Shown piece by piece: positions 42,765 through 56,200 of a DNA stretch of 64,000 nucleotides. Under the pieces are notes generated by a model. It saw only the letters and a program-made list of their open reading frames with translations. It ran no database searches and had not been told where the DNA came from. The DNA is taken from contig NC_067196.1 of assembly GCF_000699445.3 (NCBI RefSeq), positions 23,205,116 to 23,269,115 on the forward strand, in the 5' to 3' direction. The stretch comes from Schistosoma haematobium. Its lineage: Eukaryota > Platyhelminthes > Trematoda > Strigeidida > Schistosomatidae. The position numbers and the translations under genes were made by a program. Position 1 is the first letter of the stretch, and each line of letters opens with the position of its first letter.

Positions 42765-43875
42765 TTAAACAGGTAAGAAATGCTGTTTTGTTCGTTTGCT
42801 TTGTCTATTTCTCTCCCCATTCGACTCATTTTTTAATATTGCTTCATAGCACTTTTTAATCATCCACTTTTGTGTGCTGGTGATTTCCAATTTGTTAACA
42901 TTAAACCAATCTATCAGCCGGCGCCTGCTACGTCGTACGTTATAACCGTTCTTTGCATTCATCGCAATTTTTGAAACTCACTTTTACTTGTATCTCAGTT
43001 GTGGAATGAAGGTTAATATATCTGTCATGTACCCCTTTCACAGTCGTTTTCTATAACTTCGCCGAACTTTGCCTTGAAGAGTGTTCAGTTTCATGATAAA
43101 CCTTTGTTCACCATAGTCTGTTCAGCAATTTTTCTGATGTGCATTTGTGCAGTGACAAACACAAGACCTTTTTCGATCTCCCAAAACGTCATTCTATAAA
43201 ATATCCTTATCTTCTGATACCGGTGCTCCTGAAAAACCATATTCTCCCACTCTTATTTTATGCCGAATTTGTGTTACTGTATATTTTCTTGAAAAAACCG
43301 TTATACACGATCTTGTATGAGTGCTGAAGTTATATCACACCCACAGAGTGCGTGTTTATGTTGATATAGTGGCAGGGTGTGATCCATTTCTGAGATCTCT
43401 GTAACCCACTGTGGGTGATCTCTCGTTTTCTTTATGGTTTTGTTGAAACTTTAGGTGCTCTGGTATGCAGATATTTTTCAACTTATGCGAATTCCGTAGT
43501 GTTGATGAACGGTTTTTATTAGTGATACAATTCGTTTAAAGATTTTGACATCAAGTACAGATTCTTGAATGAAAAGTTCCGAACCATTGTAATAAGTCAT
43601 TTTCAGATCGGCGTATATCTGTGGTTGACCTAAAATTCATCAGACATTTGTATGTCTGAATGCCCGTGTATTGTAACGACCGAGTTTTTGGTCACAAGCG
43701 TGGCATGACAACTTGCCTGAAAGGTGCTTGACAAAACGTATAAGTTAATAAACGCGTAACTCACAGCATTTTTATTCCTTGCATTAAACTTTTCTGGGTA
43801 GGAGCATTTTATTTGAAGTGGTTGCATAGTAGCACTTTGATCTTCAATCTTAACTTTCCATTTGTCTGGTCGCAA
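42765..43875 (-). other. Candidate minus-strand gene upstream of and divergent from PC, unidentified
   Basis: Reading the minus strand from 43875: an open stretch (RPDKWKVKIEDQSATMQPLQ) ends at a consensus gtgagt donor at 43764 with a matching cag acceptor 48 nt on (43717), the tiny intron size common near schistosome gene starts. Further open stretches follow: 43629-43478 (DLKMTYYNGSELFIQESVLD), a stretch near 43490-43360 (KNICIPEHLKFQQNHKENER), a stretch near 43190-43090 (MTFWEIEKGLVFVTAQMHIR) and 42962-42765 (NVRRSRRRLIDWFNVNKLEI). I could not join them all in phase and recognise no family. The 48-nt gap is a multiple of three, so it may be read through instead. Confidence 0.3.
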
Positions 43876-44562
43876 CGTACTTTATCTAGTGATCCATTCT
43901 ACAGCCAAATCAAAAACAAATAGCGTAAGAAAATTTTAATGTTACCGCTGAAGAATCATTCCGTTAAATACATAAGTTGCATAAGATTACATGGACGAAA
44001 CATAGCTTTATAACTTTATAATATGCTTCTAAGATGTAAGAACGTATCTTTAAGCCATTCTGTACACATTTTATAGCCTGAAAAATCGAAAGTTACCCAC
44101 GGTATCTTCAATCACGTGTGGCGTCGGAGTTATGGAAGCGCGATAATTAATATGACCAATATAAACTTTGAGGGGAAGAATTTACACCTCATTTAGAAAA
44201 GTTCTTTAGCATTATACTTCTGTCAATTAAGTGGACAGAATGATGGAGGCGATAACTATGTTTACACAATAGCTTTCTTCTTGGATATGATATAGATTCT
44301 CCACCATCTCATATAACTTCAACCTGTATTAACCAGCAACAATTGTGAACATATCGAAATCGTACACATTTGTGTGTGCAGTAATCATAATTATTATGTG
44401 TAAAAACTGAAATGATCTTTTGTCTAAACGGAGAGTTGTTTAAATGCGTCAACGCTGATCATTGCGGCTTCGCGAGTTCATTGATGGCCTTCGAGGAAAT
44501 TTGAAACGTCTACATAATCTGTTTGTCTACTGATATTGCTCAAAAATCTACTGTCCGTTAAA

Positions 44563-44719
44563 ATGTCGTCAACTATGCTTCTGGCTTCTAGGCGTTTAAC
44601 GCCGCTTTTGAGGACATCGCAAAACTTCCCTTTATTACGGTACTATTTAAAAACGGATACCGGTGCAACTCAAAATACTTCCGGGAGAAAAATCAAGAAA
44701 CTCATGGTTGCTAATCGAG
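44563..44719 (+). CDS. PC: PC exon 1 (start codon, targeting peptide)
   Basis: The ATG at 44563 is chosen because an in-frame TAA lies upstream at 44515 with no other ATG between. Encodes a basic, Leu-rich presequence and then [10 protein letters not shown]. The donor is gtagat; phase 1. Confidence 0.9.
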
Positions 44720-47700
44720 GTAGATTTTATTATTTAACTCTTTAAACACTTAGGTTTTGTAACTTTTGTTATTGATTGCTTGATCTTGTCAATGTGTTTT
44801 TACCAGTGTCCATAAATTCGTGTGTTTCGATAATTAACTGCGAAAGGTCATCATTAATTCTTAGACTTTTTGAATCCCCATATATAGCAATTTTAGTTTC
44901 CGAGCTTGCCTACTGGTTCACTGAAGGCATGTTTCTACTGAGTTTCACAAAATATATGAGGTGCTTTTGAACTCGATTAAAGTGCTCTTTGCTTAGCGAT
45001 TTTGAACAAGTAGTAATTACCAGTTAGAGCTATATAATCTCATTATAGAGGTTCACTGTCTGTTTCGCTTGGAAAACTGGAATGAGATGTTACTACAAGG
45101 AGTGTTTTTACACCCTATCCACTTCTGTCGTCCGACGACATTCGTATAACAGGCTCACTGTTTAAATTAACTGAGACTCAATTGTTAATAATTTACCCTT
45201 ATTTCTTCTATTCTCTTTATTTTCCTATGTCTTTACCTTCCCGTTAACTGCTAGCACGACTAACATAACAATTTAGGAATCACTACGATCAGTGGTCGGT
45301 GACTGAGTTAGTAGCTCAGAATTGTTTGCCAATCCATATCCACCCCCATGCTCTATGTTGAAGACTACTGACTGATTGACCAGGTTATCATATAGATGTA
45401 TGTCAAACCGTATTATTGTTTATAACTTTGTGATGTTTCAGGTTCCTATATTCCATTCAAATATATTCAAAATGTGCGACAGATTTGCCGAACATTATCG
45501 TGAAGTGATTGGAAACAAAATTTGCTTATTCCATCTGATTTCTAGTTTTTCTAAGTTTATTGGTTTCTGAACTAGTAAACTGTTATGAGCACTAGTGACG
45601 AGTAAATTATAACAAGCATATTAGAACCTAATAAAACAATGATTTGACTATGGTTACTACACATCAGCAACGTGTCGAAAGCGGACTAACATGAAAAAAG
45701 TTAGTCACTCATGAGTAACTTTTATGAAGCACGATAAACATCCTCAGTTGACCTGACACAAGTTCACCGAAAGTTGATGAGGTTGAAAAAGGTAGAGTTT
45801 ATCTACAACTAAGAGGAGCAGCAGGCCCTTATGTCCTAACTTCAGAGATCTTTGGGAATGATATTCCTGTTCTAGCAGTTAAGTTGATTAAGAATTGGAC
45901 ATAATCCCATCTGACTGATCCTGATCGTTGGTTATTGTGGTTCATAAGGAAAGGCAAATATTTCCTGATAAATACAGAGAAATCGGTTTGACTAATACAG
46001 TATCTAAAATATTAGCCTGAATAATCATCCAACGCTTAATTCTAGCTCGTAAAGAGCGAACCTGGGGAAACAGGCTAGTGTAAGACCTGGAAGTGTCTAT
46101 GTTGACCAAATATTCACTTTTTATCAGGTCTCACAGCACGCGCACACTTGTTGAAGTCCAATGATAATGGTATATTTAGACTTCGAAGTAGCATTCAAAT
46201 CTGTTAACTGGGAGGTTTTGTGGCAATGTTGATTTTCGAGGAGCGTACCAAAGAAGTACATAAAATTTGTAGAGTTTCTCTACTCAGGTTACTTACGCTC
46301 TACTCAGGTACCGTTGGTCAATCCAGAGATTACGGCAGACTCACCAGAACTATCAACCTTAAGTTGTATGCGTTAGGGTTTCCCACTAATTGCTTTTTTA
46401 GTTGATTTTGGAACATATATCTTCCTAAAAATAGAACTCCTTATCTAACTTTTCACTTTATCTCGTTTAAGGATGTTCACTTAGCGACTTATAATTTATA
46501 AATTACAGTTTCATTTGATGGAAACGACTAGATGCAGAGTCTTCTGACGGCCTTAAACAACAATGGTAGCATGTTCAGACTGCGTTTCTCTCCTTTTAAA
46601 TGAAAATTTTACTTAGTGACCGACTTTGTCAACGCCTGGACTAATGATAGAAAGTGTAATGATTAAGCGCGTCGACTACTTCACTTATCTTGAAAGTTTA
46701 GTCAGGCCTGATGGGTCAGTGTCTGACGAAATCCCAGCATGAATTCGGGAAGCCCAGTTGTTTTTCGCCAACTTACGTTACTTGCCTCATAGGCGAGATG
46801 TCTGTTTGCCAACCAAAAGGCGTATATACTACATAATAGTCCTTTATGTTCTACTTTATGATAGTGAAGCATTGTCTATGACAGTAGAAGACATGCTTAG
46901 GTTGTAGACTTTTGATCATATGTGTCTTTAATGTATTTCTTGAATTCTGTGGAACGACCAAGTGAGCAACGCTAAGGTTAGGTACAAGGTACTCAAGAAA
47001 AGTAGCCAATCGGTTGATGAAAATATGAATTTTCAATAACTGAAGTGATTGGAAAATGTGTTATTATGCAAAGCTACCACCTACCCTAATGGTAAATGTT
47101 TCCTGATGTAAAAGTAGGTTGGAGATAAGCTGGGGTCATGGTTTTGAGCGATAAGGTTTTGAACTGTCCACAATAGAGTAGATTATCTCGTTCTTCGTCT
47201 TACTCTCGACTTCGAATTCCAGTATTCCTTCACATATATCTTTTCACTCAGTCTTCAAACCATACTCCCAATGTTTAATCTTTCTTATTAGCGTTACTAC
47301 TAGATGATTTCGATCTCTTTTGTTACTCGTCTTTTTAATTTCATCTTATCTTGCTAATATGGCATGGTAACTTTTACCAATACACATCTGTGCCGGTTTC
47401 TATGTTGATAATATCAGTATGTCTGATGACGTGGACTTATTTTTTATTGTGTATTTTAAATGTTCCAAATATGCACTATTTTTTTTAAAATTTAATGCGT
47501 TTTCCACACAAAGTTGCATTTTTGCTACATCTTATCTTTAAGAAAATCAGTATATATCTGGAAAATCTAGAGCACATGATATGAACTGAATTCAAATCAT
47601 TCCTCAGTATTTGTTGCTTTTTTATTAAAACGGGACCAGAATGTAGTAATAAGGATTTAGGGAAATCGATAGCTCAGTATTTGGAATACTTGCATTTTGT

Positions 47701-50605
47701 CCATTCAACTTCAGATTCTAACTTCACTTCATCCACTGAGAACTTTAACATCCATATGGTATAATTACTGCCTTACAATAAGGGCATAGTTCAGTTCTGA
47801 GTATAAACCCTGCAACTTGGTAAATGAGCCACATAAATTATTCATCACAATTGCAAAAGGGAACGAGGTGAGGAGTTAGTGGAAAATATTCACTTATTCA
47901 TTAGTCATATAGATAAAATATCAGGAAACATGAACAACCATTGGGGATAGTTATTTCCAGTCTCATTGCTTTTTTATTCGATTGCTATTTTTTAACATTT
48001 CTAAATAATTGACTGTTCATTTTAGAACTTATGACCAGTTATCAGGGACTATAAATTAGATCATCTGATATCTAATATTTCTCCTTTGTTTTAGTTGATA
48101 GCATAAGATGGTAAGAAATTGTAGGTACACATTTTATCTGTAACAATAACAATTCTAGTTTTGTCATTGTTATTGTGAAATAACATGCACATTTTTTCAT
48201 TTCCTTCCCCCACTTTATTCTATTCAACAAGTCTCATTTTCACCCTAACCTCTTTTTTATTGTAAAGGTGAAATCGCGATCCGTATTTTCCGTGCATGCA
48301 CTGAAATGAATATTCGAACTGTGGCTATTTATAGTGAGCAAGATAAAATGCAGATGCATCGTCAAAAAGCTGATGAATCATACTTGATTGGGAAAAGTTT
48401 ACCACCGGTAGCTGCTTATCTTAATATTCCAGAAATCATACAGCTAGCTCTAGTACGTTCAACAACTATTCAATACACATGTATTCACTTTTGTTTTATC
48501 CAATTAGGATTTTATTATTCGAAGAGGGGAGTTTTGAGTATCAAAATGTAAGAAAAGAATGCTGATCGATGAATGAACACTGCTATAACATGATGTGGTC
48601 GTGTTATGGGTGTTCACGAGATTAAATCATCGACGCAAGCGCCTGAATGATTTTAAACTAAAAACAAGACCGTTGGACAGAATAGCGTTTTTTCTACATT
48701 AAAAAGATATGGTTGTATACTAATATCAACACAAAAATAGCGTAATAAAATGTCGTAAGCTATTGAAGTAAATCAGTTTGTAGTTTGGTCATTCTTTGTT
48801 CAATAAAGACCTAACTCTTAGGCCTAATTCTTGTCGTTTTATCGAATTTGCATTTGTTTTATTCCGAGAATTACCATGATTATTAAACAATTATATTTCA
48901 GACGACCATTGGTATATGAATCAGCGTATGTTAACTGACTGTCCTTAATGTCCTGTCTTTCACTAAAGTTTACCATCTTGATGATTCTGACCACAAGATC
49001 ACATATTCGCACCATACTTTTACTTTGTTTTGAGTAGATGAACATTATCGCCATCCTTCGTATAACTTTTTTGAAATTATAGTCAAGTACATGGACTTCT
49101 TGTTGCTTACCTAGTTATATTACTTGATTTCCTAACTAATTTTTCTAAATTCCATAATCATTCTTATAAATCTTCAAAAAAGACTACTAGGATGCATAAA
49201 TAAGTCGTATATTATTTTGAGTTTGATAAGAGATATTTTATCACTTAACAGTTTTGTAAAATGAATCATAGACACATCTAATGTAAAACAGTAGTCAAAT
49301 AAAACTATTCAAGGAATGAAACTTATCCTACTAAATATCTCTGAAGGTTATGTAGTATTGATAGACCTTAGATTATTGTTTTATTTACATATCGATTAAA
49401 TTTTTATTTCTATACTTGAGTTCATACAGTTTACTCTCATATGCATCAACTAACCGCATTTTGGAAATGTTCAATCCATCCATCGATAATTAGTTCTTAG
49501 GCATTTTATATTATAACTGAAGATTATCGTTGAATTGACTTTTTATATTAAATTGCTAATGGTTTGTAATTTCCCGTTGTTGAAATTTAACACTTCAATC
49601 GATCAGTCTTCATTTTCATATCTTCAGCTAATACCCTCGATATAATATTTTGTCACAAGTTTTAGCATGTCTGAATTGTAGTTAGAAGTAGCATCTAGGA
49701 TTTGTGTTTCGTCTTGTTTAGTAATCGCCAGTTGATTGTATCCAACATTCTAGTGTTGATGGTCGCCCTGAGAATCGAACCCAGTACCTATCGTTTCAGT
49801 TCCTGATGCACTACCCAGTATATAACACGAGTTCAAATGTGAATATTAACACCGAGATTAAGATAAGTTCAACTGATGAGTCGTAAATGAGACTAAACGC
49901 ACTTTATACGTTCCACTTCTAAACGGAATACAAGTATAACACAAACGTTGTGAGTTAATTAAGGTGTCAATGAATGAAAGTTCATGGTCATGAAGTGATT
50001 TTAGCTGGTATGAATAAAAATCTGCCGATATCGATAATGCATTTATTTCTTTAGATCTTCAATATATTTTTGTTCTGAAGTTTTCCACTTTCACTTTCAC
50101 TCGTACCATTCTAAACACTGAACATGAACTTAGTTTCCCACTACTATAATAATAATATTTTTCTCACTGTGTAATCATGATCTGTCATCCACTGGACTTG
50201 TGTTCATTTGTTTCAAGTCTTATGTTACTTTCGTCAGTCCAAAGTATCTTTAGTTTGAATATATTTTCATAATTTAGGATTTCATATACTCAAAAAACTA
50301 TATCTTGATTTTAGCCGTAGAAATTTTATGGATATATACTAGTGCGTTTTAACTTAATTGTACTACTTCAACTACAAATGTACACAGTCCCATTTGTCAG
50401 TAGAATTATACTGTGATTTAGTAGTGTAAGGTATTCAACTTCAAACCACTTGTTACCATCCAAAGATCATTTCATCTAAAGAAATTTATGCATAGCAATA
50501 TAGTATCATCAACTATCACATGGTCAGTATAGTTGATAATCTAGTATACAACTATGTACGTGTGTTTTCTGAATTACATCCTATTGTCAGGTTATTATTA
50601 AAGCA

Positions 50606-50658
<53 letters not shown>

Positions 50659-53210
50659 TAGGTCACTAGTATTGTGTATACTTACAAAGATAATTTGTGT
50701 TTATTTTGTGAGAAAAGTGATTATTCCAACCTTCATCAATGCATTTGTCATCTACCTCTCATATGTTTATGAATAGAATTCGCCACAGCATACATGTTTG
50801 TTCTTTTGTTCATTTCATCAATGAATCATTACAAGTAACATTATATGTGTGTATATAGATGTTACGCTCTTTCTCTATTCCTACAATTTGACTACCGCAA
50901 TACCTATCTTTCATCTTTTCTCTTTAAAAAACAATCATTTTCTGTTTCTATTGTTCTTTTTTGTCTTATTATGACAACCATAGAGACATAATGTAGAAGC
51001 TATTCATCCTGGTTATGGATTTCTTAGTGAACGATCGGAATTCGCACAAGCTTGCACTGATGCTGGCATTATATTTATTGGACCACCGGCTAAAGTTGTA
51101 AAACGTATGGGTGATAAAGTCGAAGCTCGACAAGCTGCTATTAATGCAAATGTTTCAGTAAGAATATGTAGATTTTATTTTGCAAAATAATATGTATTAT
51201 GTTACAATAATTTATCGCTTGCTGCGAACCATGTTTAGTCTATAGAGAAAAGTTTACTTGGACAAATATTGTGTATTTTCTTAGAATCTATTTCTTCGAC
51301 CTGGGTAATTCAGTTGTGAAGCTTCCATTTTCTTTTCCTGGACAACTCCATCTACAATTCTATCCAAAGTTTGCATCAATAATGTTACCTAGAAAGACGG
51401 TGAAAGCTTCGCAAATAAGTCATCTCCAGCTATGAGAACAATTAATGCTCCACGAAAATCCTCCTCATAAGCTACAGGTATTCTCCACTATACATCATAA
51501 CACTGCACTTATTTGACAGTTTAGTTGATACGAAGTTAAAGAAAAGGAGAGGTGTTAAACTGATCGAAAATTGAATTGGAATTTCATTTTTAGCCTAACT
51601 TTAACATATGGATAAAATAGTCAAATTAACAAATTCATTACTTGTAAATAAAGAGAACAAGTAATGTCAAGAAAGACAACGCAACAGTTGAAACATTCGT
51701 GTCGAGAAGTTACATAATCAATGATTGCTACTGTTACTCAATAAGCTCCGATAAACACAACATAATTAGGTGATCATATTGAAAATCACTGATTAAAAAT
51801 AGTAATTAAATATTTTTTCCGAATTTAAACCAAGATTTGTGTAGAAAACTTTCTATTTACTATGAAAAGAAGATTGTTTGCTGTTCAAAATATTTGGACG
51901 TTTAATTTTGAAGTTATTATAATGATCAATTTCATATAATTTCTTACATAAATACCCCTAATCTATTAAGAATAGCGAGTAAGATTAAAGCATTTACGAA
52001 TGAGTATTAAGAATATTCAGATAGAACTGTATTTGGCCGGACAGGAAGTAAGTATTTCCATAGTCATAGAATAAGTTTCCAATAAATAGTCTTCACTAAC
52101 TGAAATCACTTGGGGGGGGGTCAAATAAGAACAACTATTTTGTTCTGATTGAGGACCTGCCAATAGTGCTCAATCACGAAGCTTATATGGAATTAAGTCT
52201 ATGACCCTTAGGTCTCACTGTGAGCATAATTCCATTAAGGCGATTGACCGAAATCCAATCAATCTATACTTTCAGTTTTATTTTCTAAGTTTAAATCACA
52301 AGCTCATCTTAGCTCAATCGTTAGTAAAAGCCAGGAAGCCCTGGGAGGCTGTTTCGTCTTGGTATGGGTCCCCCTATCATGGTGGATCCACGAGCCTACA
52401 CTCAGGATCGAAACCTAGGACCTTTGATCTTGCGCTCGAACACTAAACCTCTAGACCGCTTAGCCAGCACTCAACGGTGTTAATGTCTGGATTCAACCAA
52501 TCCACGATACTGCACAACCCTCATCCATGGTCATGAATGGACATTTCTGGGGTAGTCCCATACCAAAACGAAACGGTCGTTCAGTACGTCCGGGTTTTCA
52601 ATAGTGATCTATCTAAAATCAGCTCGTGATTGAAACTGATAACACTACAATCTCCACAAATTCCTAATACTTTCAACTTCAGTCAGTTTATGACCTAGCA
52701 CAATTACCAACTGGTAGGATCGATCATTAGGAGCTTCCCAGACCTCATAGATTACATCCTCTTCCCAGAACTTCAACGAATTTATCTTAAAACTAATCAT
52801 TGGTTATTACATAGTTTCAACTCAGTGTATCTAAAGGTATCGTGCTCACCGTAAGGATTTAAGGATCTCGGGATTAATCTCGTGTGCAGTCGTTAATGTG
52901 CACTGTTAATGATAAGTTTGAAACTAATATTTAACATTATTGGTAAGCATTCGAGGTATCTCTTTTATAATATTCAGGACTGAATTTTGATCATTTTGTG
53001 TTAACATATGAATATCGTGTGCGGTTCGCCTCGATATACAGCTATTCTGACATAAGTTATCAATATTAACACTGAAATACGGATACATCCAACTAGCGAT
53101 TCCTAAATAGGACAAAACACCCAGCCAAGCTTCCACTGCTAGCCACAATCCACCTATTCTAAATATGATTTGACAATCAGTTGTCCAGCATTTCATTTTC
53201 ATCTATCTAT

Positions 53211-53251
<41 letters not shown>

Positions 53252-56200
53252 CTAAGTCACAACAGACTTAACATACAATGTAAACTTTTTCTAAATACTG
53301 GAAGCAGAAAAGAAACCAACAATGATGACTAGATTTACACCATTTAATTCTATCATTATTTACTTTATTCTCCATTTCAACAAAAATGTTCAATTTCTCA
53401 CTATCAACTTCTTATAATAATTTTTATTCAGGTTGTTCCTGGAAGTCCTGGACCGATTACTTCTTCTGAAGAAGCTATGGAATTCTGTAAACAGTATGGA
53501 TTACCAGTTATACTCAAAGCAGCTTATGGTGGCGGTGGTCGTGGTATGCGTGTAGTTCGAAGACTTGAAGTACGTTTTTGTGTAGATGTAAATATATATG
53601 TTAGTTGTTGTTAAGTTCTTTATTTCCATGGAAATGCTTATCTGGCTTGGTACTGGGAAACCATGAATTGAATGATAAAAATAAGGAACACGAAAAGAAA
53701 AGGGTTTGTTTGACGCCGAAGATAAACCAAAATGATCTATGAATATACTACTTTTTGTGATATACTTACAGTCAGATTTATATAAATTTAATTCATTAGT
53801 ATCTAACATTAATTAGTCAATAACTTACTGTGTGAACTCATAATATACAATTAAGCATGTATAACCAACAGATATATAATTGACCAAGCTATCTAATTGC
53901 TCCTTCACAAAATGGAACTACATGTCACAGACGATCAATTTTACATATTAATCACACTTCAGTTAATTAAGTCACCAATTGCCGTGTCATTTTTATTTCT
54001 ATCTTCTGGTATTTATTGAGAGGTATACTTTATCAAATTCTTCCCAAATCATCGTAAGATTTGAGAGGGAACAATATTTACTGCAATAAATCCGAATTAC
54101 AGAGATAGGGAAATAAAACAATTAGAGTTTCTAAAAAATTACATAAGAATCTTCTCACATCTCTATTCGTCCACCAGTGCCCATTAATTGGAAATAGGAT
54201 AAATCAATTGGTTTCAAGTTGAACCTAACTAGACTATTCAACAGTCAGGACTCTATCCTGTTAAAAATTGTAATTATCGATACAGTGTCATTTATCAACA
54301 ACTCGATGGTCAAATTCATATGCGATACGCTTATTTTTGTAGGAATCGACAATTGTCACCTGTTAACCAAAAGAGAGAGAAAGAAAGAAGAGCATGTGTG
54401 GTAATGTTGTATGACTATTAATCTATAACTGAAAATTGAGTGCTATTTGTACAGATGTAGGTCAATTACACGTGTGAGGTCATCTTTTCGTTTTTCTATG
54501 TTCAGTAACTGTGCTATATCTAGAAGTTTTTGGACGTTTCTGTTTTCATTTAGTAGGTGAGTCCTGCGTATAGAATGTCATTTTTGCTGGTGATTTAATT
54601 TCAAGCATTTAACGTCATCAACGACCATATACTATAAACTCGTCGGTGCAATACATCCTAACATGGTTTATAAAAACAAGAATACAGTGAAAGTTGGATC
54701 TTGAGTTGAAATGTTCAGTGAAAATTGCACTCTTATATGCAACACTCACTTACTAAATGAAGGACAAAATCCCCGGAACTATTGGATACTGTACACTTAT
54801 TGAACATTGAAAAGTGGATGGATAACTCCAGACCAATCACACTTAAAAAATAAAGAAATAAATTGACTCATTCACCTTGTATTTAGGTATGAGCCATACT
54901 CTAAGTGTAAGGGCTAATAATACTACCCGGTTGTCCAAACCGAAGTGGATGGGGCAGGGTTCGAACCCAGTACTAAGTGTTTGGTAGTTGAACTCCCTAA
55001 TCACCAACCCACCTCTCTATAATCATCCCATCTCACATTATACTCTTAGGAGAAATTCAAGGATTTCCATGTTTAAAAAGCGTTTTTTTTAGTAAATGCA
55101 GCTTAAAACGTACAAACATTCCAAGGTTTCAAAAGCTTAAAATGTTTTACTTCAAGTTTGAACTTGATGTAGTAGTAATACAGTTAACAGTGACCAATAC
55201 TTATCCTTTTAGGAATCAAATTGCATAGAATGTAAAGTGAAAATATAATTCGTGATTCAAACAACTGAGAGTGAATTATACAATACGTGTGTTATGAAGT
55301 AGGATTTTGATGATTTTATAAACAGATTTCCATTTGTTAAAATAAAAAAAGGAATGCCGATCGATAAATGACATGCAATAATATGAAGTGGCCAGAGGTG
55401 ATGGATGCGTACGAGACTGAATTATAGAAGTAAACCAACAATCAAACTAATCTCAAAAGACAATACAGTTGCCCTGCAGAATAGACTTTTTTCTTAATAA
55501 AATATTTACAGAAATATACGCATGATTATATATCATTGGCAATTGGAGGAAATCTATACCTTGACCATTATATCAGTGTATAGCAGTCTGCTTCAAGGTT
55601 GACAATTTAATTTACTATAACTAAAACTGTTTATTTTAAATACTTGTAATCTTTTCTGTTTGTATACATGAAGATACAATCACTCTGCAAATAATGTCTT
55701 TATTTGCAATTAATTGATCATCGACTAGTGAGTAATGCCATTATTGTTTAGTCAAGTAAGTACTGATCGAATTCTCTCGATCAAGTTGCAGTGTGGTCAC
55801 TAGTGTAAATAAACTACATATCTCTTACACTACCTGACATTTTGATATCACAATGCATGTGATGTCGAATCACTTAGACTAGTGACCATATTTCAAATGT
55901 GTCGGTAGACTTTGGTCGTAAGTATCTCAGTCCTATTGAATATCAATCAGGACCTGAATAATTCAATGTTACCAACTCAGTTTGTAAAACTGGGTGAGGT
56001 GGATTTGAACCCGACAGAAACCATCGGTTCCCTTGAAATCGCAGATGCATCCTGCTGACAAGTCCAGATTATTATGAAACCTGAGTAGAGTAGGGTTTCT
56101 TTCCAAGCTACCTTCAACTACCTAAGAAAACAACTTTATTCATACCGTATACAAATGTATGTATTTATAATACTATCTAAACATTCAAAGTGAGGTAATA

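Noticed and set aside
42903..42940. CENP-C motif in NVRRSRRRLIDWFN
   Set aside because: The start resembles the motif, but the proline and the aromatic pair are not at the right spacing.
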